A DNA stretch of 8,756 nucleotides from Acidobacteriaceae bacterium. GTDB lineage: Bacteria > Acidobacteriota > Terriglobia > Terriglobales > Acidobacteriaceae. The position numbers and the translations under genes were made by a program. The stretch is from positions 1 to 8,756 of the forward strand of contig PLUJ01000195.1 of NCBI GenBank assembly GCA_003165455.1, read 5' to 3'. This document shows positions 6,269 to 8,756 of the stretch, in pieces (position 1 is the first letter of the stretch; every line of letters starts with the position of its first letter). Under the pieces are notes generated by a model. It was not told the DNA's origin, made no database searches, and worked only from the letters and a program-made list of their open reading frames with translations.

Positions 6269-6961
6269 TCACTTAGGCGCCTCGAAACGATATCCCGCTC
6301 CGCGCACCGTTTTGAGATAGCGCGGATTCTCCGGGTCCGGTTCGATCTTTTCGCGGATGCGGCGCACGTAGACATCGACTGAACGCGGGGTCACGTAGGA
6401 GGTATCGCGCCAAACCGAATCGAGCAGATGGTCGCGGGAGAATACGCGTCCCAGATGGCGGGCGAAATAATCGAGCAGTCGGAATTCAGTAGCCGTGGTA
6501 GCGACGGTTTGTCCGCGGACTGTGAGAACCATGGCCGAGGGGTCGATGGCGATTTCGCCCACGGTGAGCGGGCTGGGAGGAAGCGGCCGCTCGAATCGAC
6601 GCAGTACGGCTTTGACGCGAGCGACTAGCTCGCGTGGGCTGAAAGGTTTGGCGATGTAGTCGTCAGCGCCAAGTTCAAGACCGAGAACTCGATCGGCTTC
6701 ACTGCTCTTCGCGGTAAGAAAAATTACTGGCACTGAAGCAAGGCTGGACGTTTGCCGAATGGTGCGGCAAAGCTCGAGGCCATCTTTTCCAGGAACCATG
6801 ATGTCCAGAACAAACAGCGCCGGACGCTGGCGTTCCGCATCTGCGATGACAGTGGTTCCAGTGGGATAAACACGCACAGCAAAACCGTCGTTCTCCAAGT
6901 GATGGCGAACGAGGCGAGAGATATCGGGATCGTCTTCGACGACGAAGATGCTTGGTTTCAC
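6269..6961 (-). CDS. phoB: Phosphate regulon response regulator PhoB
   Basis: The 230-residue protein has a receiver domain (3-118) and an OmpR/PhoB-type winged-helix DNA-binding domain (about 130-228), the usual length for the family. The receiver has the acidic pocket Glu9-Asp10-Asp11, phospho-acceptor Asp53 in VLDIMVPGKDG, Thr83 and Lys105 in DYIAKPF. The recognition helix falls in TPRSVDVYVRRIREKI (191-206) and the wing ends in VRGAGYRF. Phosphorylated by PhoR, such a protein binds Pho boxes and activates phosphate-scavenging genes. It is the first gene of the phoB-phoR group. The start is GTG at 6961; no upstream ATG, GTG or TTG stays in frame, and no clear ribosome-binding site is visible. 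A TTGTAACGA sequence lies immediately upstream (6969-6977). Among OmpR-family regulators PhoB is preferred because of the phoR and phoU neighbours. Confidence 0.93.
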   Translation of the reverse strand: MKPSIFVVEDDPDISRLVRHHLENDGFAVRVYPTGTTVIADAERQRPALFVLDIMVPGKDGLELCRTIRQTSSLASVPVIFLTAKSSEADRVLGLELGADDYIAKPFSPRELVARVKAVLRRFERPLPPSPLTVGEIAIDPSAMVLTVRGQTVATTATEFRLLDYFARHLGRVFSRDHLLDSVWRDTSYVTPRSVDVYVRRIREKIEPDPENPRYLKTVRGAGYRFEAPK

Positions 6962-7032
6962 GGGATTATTGTAACGAAGCGAGTTGCGAGTACCTAGTAC
7001 GGAGTGGCGAGCAAGGCCCCCAAGGCCTGATT

Positions 7033-7061
7033 TTTATCGAATTGTAACAATCGGGACACAA
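7033..7061 (-). promoter_or_regulatory. Candidate promoter of phoBR
   Basis: On the minus strand TTGTGT (7061-7056) and GATAAA (7038-7033) are separated by exactly 17 bp, about 70 bp before the phoB start. The -35 match is weak (3 of 6) and the -10 fair (4 of 6). The spacer contains the inverted repeat ATTGT-T-ACAAT (7041-7051), whose TTGTTACAA core recurs upstream of phoU. Confidence 0.35.
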
Positions 7062-7074
7062 GGAAGAAGAAGAG

Positions 7075-7719
7075 ATGGAATTCGAATCGAAGATTCGAGT
7101 AACATTCCGCGCTATGAGATACGCATTTCTGGCGGAGACTTATGCCACCGAGCGGGTGAAGGTGGTTAGTGTATGGAGCGAGTTTCGGGATGAAGATCTT
7201 CCGGTGCGGCCGCGGTCAGGCGACCCGCGCGGGCGCAGCGTGCAGGAGCAGATGGTACATCAGTGCGTGAGCGAAGATTTATGGTTTCGCAACATGCTCG
7301 GGATTGATGTGGGCGCGGCTCCTCTGCCGAAGTTTGAAACGCGCATGGAGTTCATGAAACGCTATGCCGAAGACAGCGGGAAAAGGCTGGAGGCGCTGCA
7401 AGAAAAAGATGAAGCGTGGTGGGAAGAGGAGGTGAAGTTCTTCGACGTGCAGCGCTCGCGGACATGGGTGATGACTCGAAGGACGACGCATACAGCGCAT
7501 CATCGCGGACAATTAATGGCGATGCTGCGGATGCTGGGACGGGATGTGCACAGCAATTACGGGCCGACTGCGGATACGGGCGGCCTGATGCAAAATCATG
7601 CGGCCACGATTTACGCATACGGGAGTTTGGAGGATCTGCTGGAGGGTGAAAGCATTGGCGGGAAGAAGGCGCCGCTGCCGAGGAGCGGGGGGAAGGCGGT
7701 GACGGAGAGGCCAGGGTAG
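7075..7719 (+). CDS. DinB-family putative metal-dependent protein
   Basis: The 214-residue protein looks like a DinB/YfiT-type four-helix bundle. It has the expected metal-ligand pattern: His62 in EQMVHQCVSED on helix 2, and His139 with His143 in HTAHHRGQL (HxxxH) on helix 3. The conserved RGQL that follows HxxxH in the family is present. Relatives include damage-inducible proteins, thiol S-transferases using bacillithiol or mycothiol, and maleylpyruvate isomerases; the substrate here cannot be read. The helical core ends near residue 192 and is followed by a basic, Gly/Pro-rich tail of about 20 residues. The ATG at 7075 follows AGGA with a 10-base A/G-rich spacer. The gene is divergent from phoB, sharing a 113-bp intergenic region, and converges on the PIN toxin with only 7 bp between the stop codons. 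Confidence 0.88.
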   Translation: MEFESKIRVTFRAMRYAFLAETYATERVKVVSVWSEFRDEDLPVRPRSGDPRGRSVQEQMVHQCVSEDLWFRNMLGIDVGAAPLPKFETRMEFMKRYAEDSGKRLEALQEKDEAWWEEEVKFFDVQRSRTWVMTRRTTHTAHHRGQLMAMLRMLGRDVHSNYGPTADTGGLMQNHAATIYAYGSLEDLLEGESIGGKKAPLPRSGGKAVTERPG

Positions 7720-7726
7720 CGTCTAG

Positions 7727-8146
7727 TCATTGAGCCCACGGATTTAGAACTGCCTTGAGCAGGGGGAAATCAGAAACGTTGCGAGTGACTAGCGTTAGTT
7801 GATGAATCTCCGCCGTTGCCGCTAGAAACGCGTCCATGATTCCCATAGAACGACCAATGGCGCGACTCTTGGCAACGACTCTGCCCCACGCATCTGCAAT
7901 GCCGGCGTCGATCGGTAAAATCCTGCCCTCAAAGCGCACTGGTAACTCTTCGCGTAGCCACTCTTCAAGACCTTGTCGGCGCTTGCCTGGCGGCAGGCGT
8001 TCGGCACCGTCGCGCAGCTCGGCCAGTGAAATTACGCTGATGAAAATGAGATCTTCGTCGGTGGAGGACGTCCAGTGCATGACTCCAGGATCAGGCCGGG
8101 GGTTGACCCATTCGGATATCGCATTGGTGTCGAGGAGAAAGCTCAC
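7727..8146 (-). CDS. vapC: VapC-type PIN-domain toxin
   Basis: This 139-residue single PIN domain is of usual VapC/FitB length. Acidic catalytic residues are Asp6 in FLLDTNAISEW, Glu43 in ISLAELRDG and Asp105 in GIMDAFLAATA, with TRNVSDF (121-127) giving the C-terminal motif. Such proteins are Mg2+-dependent ribonucleases; many VapCs cut tRNA or rRNA, but the target here is unknown. The start is GTG at 8146, overlapping the antitoxin's TGA as GTGA, so its translation is probably coupled to the antitoxin. All expected acidic residues are present, so the toxin looks active. Confidence 0.93.
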   Translation of the reverse strand: MSFLLDTNAISEWVNPRPDPGVMHWTSSTDEDLIFISVISLAELRDGAERLPPGKRRQGLEEWLREELPVRFEGRILPIDAGIADAWGRVVAKSRAIGRSMGIMDAFLAATAEIHQLTLVTRNVSDFPLLKAVLNPWAQ

Positions 8147-8397
8147 AAGTTAATCTTGCGAGGACGATCTCTCCGGCGTTGTAGCTTCAGCCCTGATCCT
8201 CGAAGTGGGGAATCCGCAAAGAAATCCGCGAGGGTGCCAACCCGCTTGGTTTTTCTCTGCCACTCTTTCGCGTCTACAATGACCACCGCGGTGCGGCCTT
8301 TTCGCGTGACGGTCTGCGGGCCTTCCGACATCGCTTTGTCGATTACTTCACTGAACTTCGCTTTGGCTTCGGCGACGCTCCAGGTTGGTGAATTCAT
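8143..8397 (-). CDS. Phd/YefM-family antitoxin
   Basis: This 84-residue protein starts WSVAEAKAKFSEVIDKAMSE (residues 6-25). That is the Phd/YefM N-terminal dimerisation and DNA-binding module, continued by GPQTVTRKGRTAVVIVDAKEW. The basic C-terminal tail (about 52-84, with SPLRGSGLKLQRRRDR) would be the part that wraps and inhibits the PIN toxin. The ATG at 8397 follows GAGGA with a good spacing. It lies immediately upstream of the toxin and overlaps it by 4 bases. Phd-type antitoxins repress their own promoter, and the repeats at 8413-8439 are the likely operator. Confidence 0.92.
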   Translation of the reverse strand: MNSPTWSVAEAKAKFSEVIDKAMSEGPQTVTRKGRTAVVIVDAKEWQRKTKRVGTLADFFADSPLRGSGLKLQRRRDRPRKINL

Positions 8398-8412
8398 GCG
8401 GAATCCTCGCTG

Positions 8413-8439
8413 ATGGTCATCATAGTCATTATAGTCATT
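8413..8439 (-). repeat. Three 9-bp direct repeats, probable antitoxin operator
   Basis: On the minus strand the units are AATGACTAT, AATGACTAT and GATGACCAT, head to tail. They begin 16 bp before the antitoxin ATG and overlap the predicted -10 box and transcription start. This placement fits autorepression by the antitoxin or toxin-antitoxin complex. Confidence 0.65.
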
Positions 8440-8456
8440 TAGGAATCGGGAAGCAA
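8428..8456 (-). promoter_or_regulatory. Promoter of the toxin-antitoxin operon
   Basis: A perfect TATAAT (8433-8428) lies 17 bp after TTGCTT (8456-8451) on the minus strand. The expected start of transcription is near 8421, giving a short leader with the GAGGA ribosome-binding site. Confidence 0.6.
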
Positions 8457-8478
8457 TTGAACGGCGATTTGCTCGCTG

Positions 8479-8557
8479 CAGCCGGGGGCGGCTGTCCTCA
8501 CATGAGTTGCGTTTGAGGACGGAACAGCAGGTTCCTCACCGCTGAAGCGGTTCGGAA
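8479..8557. repeat. Cluster of three hairpins, probable interspersed intergenic repeat
   Basis: Hairpin 1 is CAGCCG-GGGG-CGGCTG (8479-8494). Hairpin 2 pairs GTCCTCA (8494-8500) with TGAGGAC (8514-8520). Hairpin 3 has CCGC-TGAA-GCGG inside flanking TTCC and GGAA (8532-8557). The minus-strand text GTCATTCCGAAC then GTGAGGAAC resembles repeats I recall from intergenic regions of acidobacterial genomes; that memory is unverified here. It lies between the toxin-antitoxin promoter and the stop of the gene at the window edge, where it could also act in transcript ending. Confidence 0.5.
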
Positions 8558-8605
8558 TGACAAAACCTAAAACCTTCAGCCTTCGACAACTTACTGCGAC
8601 TTCGG

Positions 8606-8756
8606 TTATCCCTTCGTCGTGAAGGCTAAGGTCAGCAGCGTTTTCTGTTCGACTTCGTGGGCTTTGGCGCTGCCGGTAGCGGGACTGGCGCTGGAACTGC
8701 GTTTTACAGAGAGAACATGGCGAGCGCCGGCGATGCGATTTAAACGCGGAATCATA
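8606..8756 (-). CDS. 3' end of an unidentified gene, cut by the window edge
   Basis: The last 49 codons of a minus-strand frame end at TAA 8608-8606. They read IPRLNRIAGARHVLSVKRSS, later KAHEVEQKTLLTLAFTTKG. The stretch is open to the window edge and its alternating hydrophobic texture looks like real protein. An ATG at 8755 is in frame, but the protein probably continues beyond the edge. I do not recognise the family. The hairpin cluster lies about 50 bp downstream. Confidence 0.5.
   Translation of the reverse strand, partial: MIPRLNRIAGARHVLSVKRSSSASPATGSAKAHEVEQKTLLTLAFTTKG

Noticed and set aside
5091..6320. 409-codon plus-strand open frame opposite phoR
   Set aside because: The minus-strand PhoR has every histidine-kinase motif. 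The plus-strand product is rich in Arg, Ser and Gly without domain texture, and has no ribosome-binding site.

Overview
The window looks like chromosomal DNA from an acidobacterium (class Terriglobia or a close relative). The reasons are a secreted protein built of Gloeo/Verruco ('GloVer') repeats, which are abundant in Acidobacteriota, a moderately high G+C content, and a compact layout mixing housekeeping regulators with a toxin-antitoxin pair. This assignment is an inference from gene content only. I see no rRNA, tRNA, CRISPR array, transposase or phage gene.

Layout. (1) 1-2470, minus strand: a two-gene unit for secreted proteins that appears to be decaying. The upstream gene (about 2467-1482) is broken by frameshifts. 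The downstream GloVer-repeat gene overlaps it by ATGA, but its signal peptide lies in a different frame from its repeats. (2) 2633-3103, plus strand: a GAF-domain protein related to free methionine-(R)-sulfoxide reductase that has lost two of the three characteristic cysteines. (3) 3104-3562: mostly non-coding, with one possible 53-codon minus-strand gene or remnant. (4) 6961-3563, minus strand: a phosphate-signalling cluster in the order phoB, phoR, phoU. PhoR senses and phosphorylates, PhoB binds DNA, and PhoU is expected to couple the kinase to phosphate transport. The pst transporter genes are not in the window. A terminator-like hairpin and an 11-bp-periodic Pho-box-like array lie between phoR and phoU, so phoU may have its own PhoB-controlled promoter. 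(5) 7075-7719, plus strand: a DinB-fold protein divergent from phoB. (6) 8397-7727, minus strand: a Phd/YefM-type antitoxin and a VapC-type PIN toxin, overlapping by GTGA. Three 9-bp repeats overlap the predicted -10 box of their promoter. (7) 8479-8557: a cluster of hairpins like an interspersed intergenic repeat, followed by the 3' end of an unidentified minus-strand gene that runs off the window.

The most interesting points are the decaying secreted-protein pair, the GAF protein with substituted catalytic cysteines, the regulatory DNA between phoR and phoU, the 14-bp tandem repeat that carries the phoR start codon, and the repeat operator of the toxin-antitoxin operon. I found no clear evidence of an entirely new multi-gene system.
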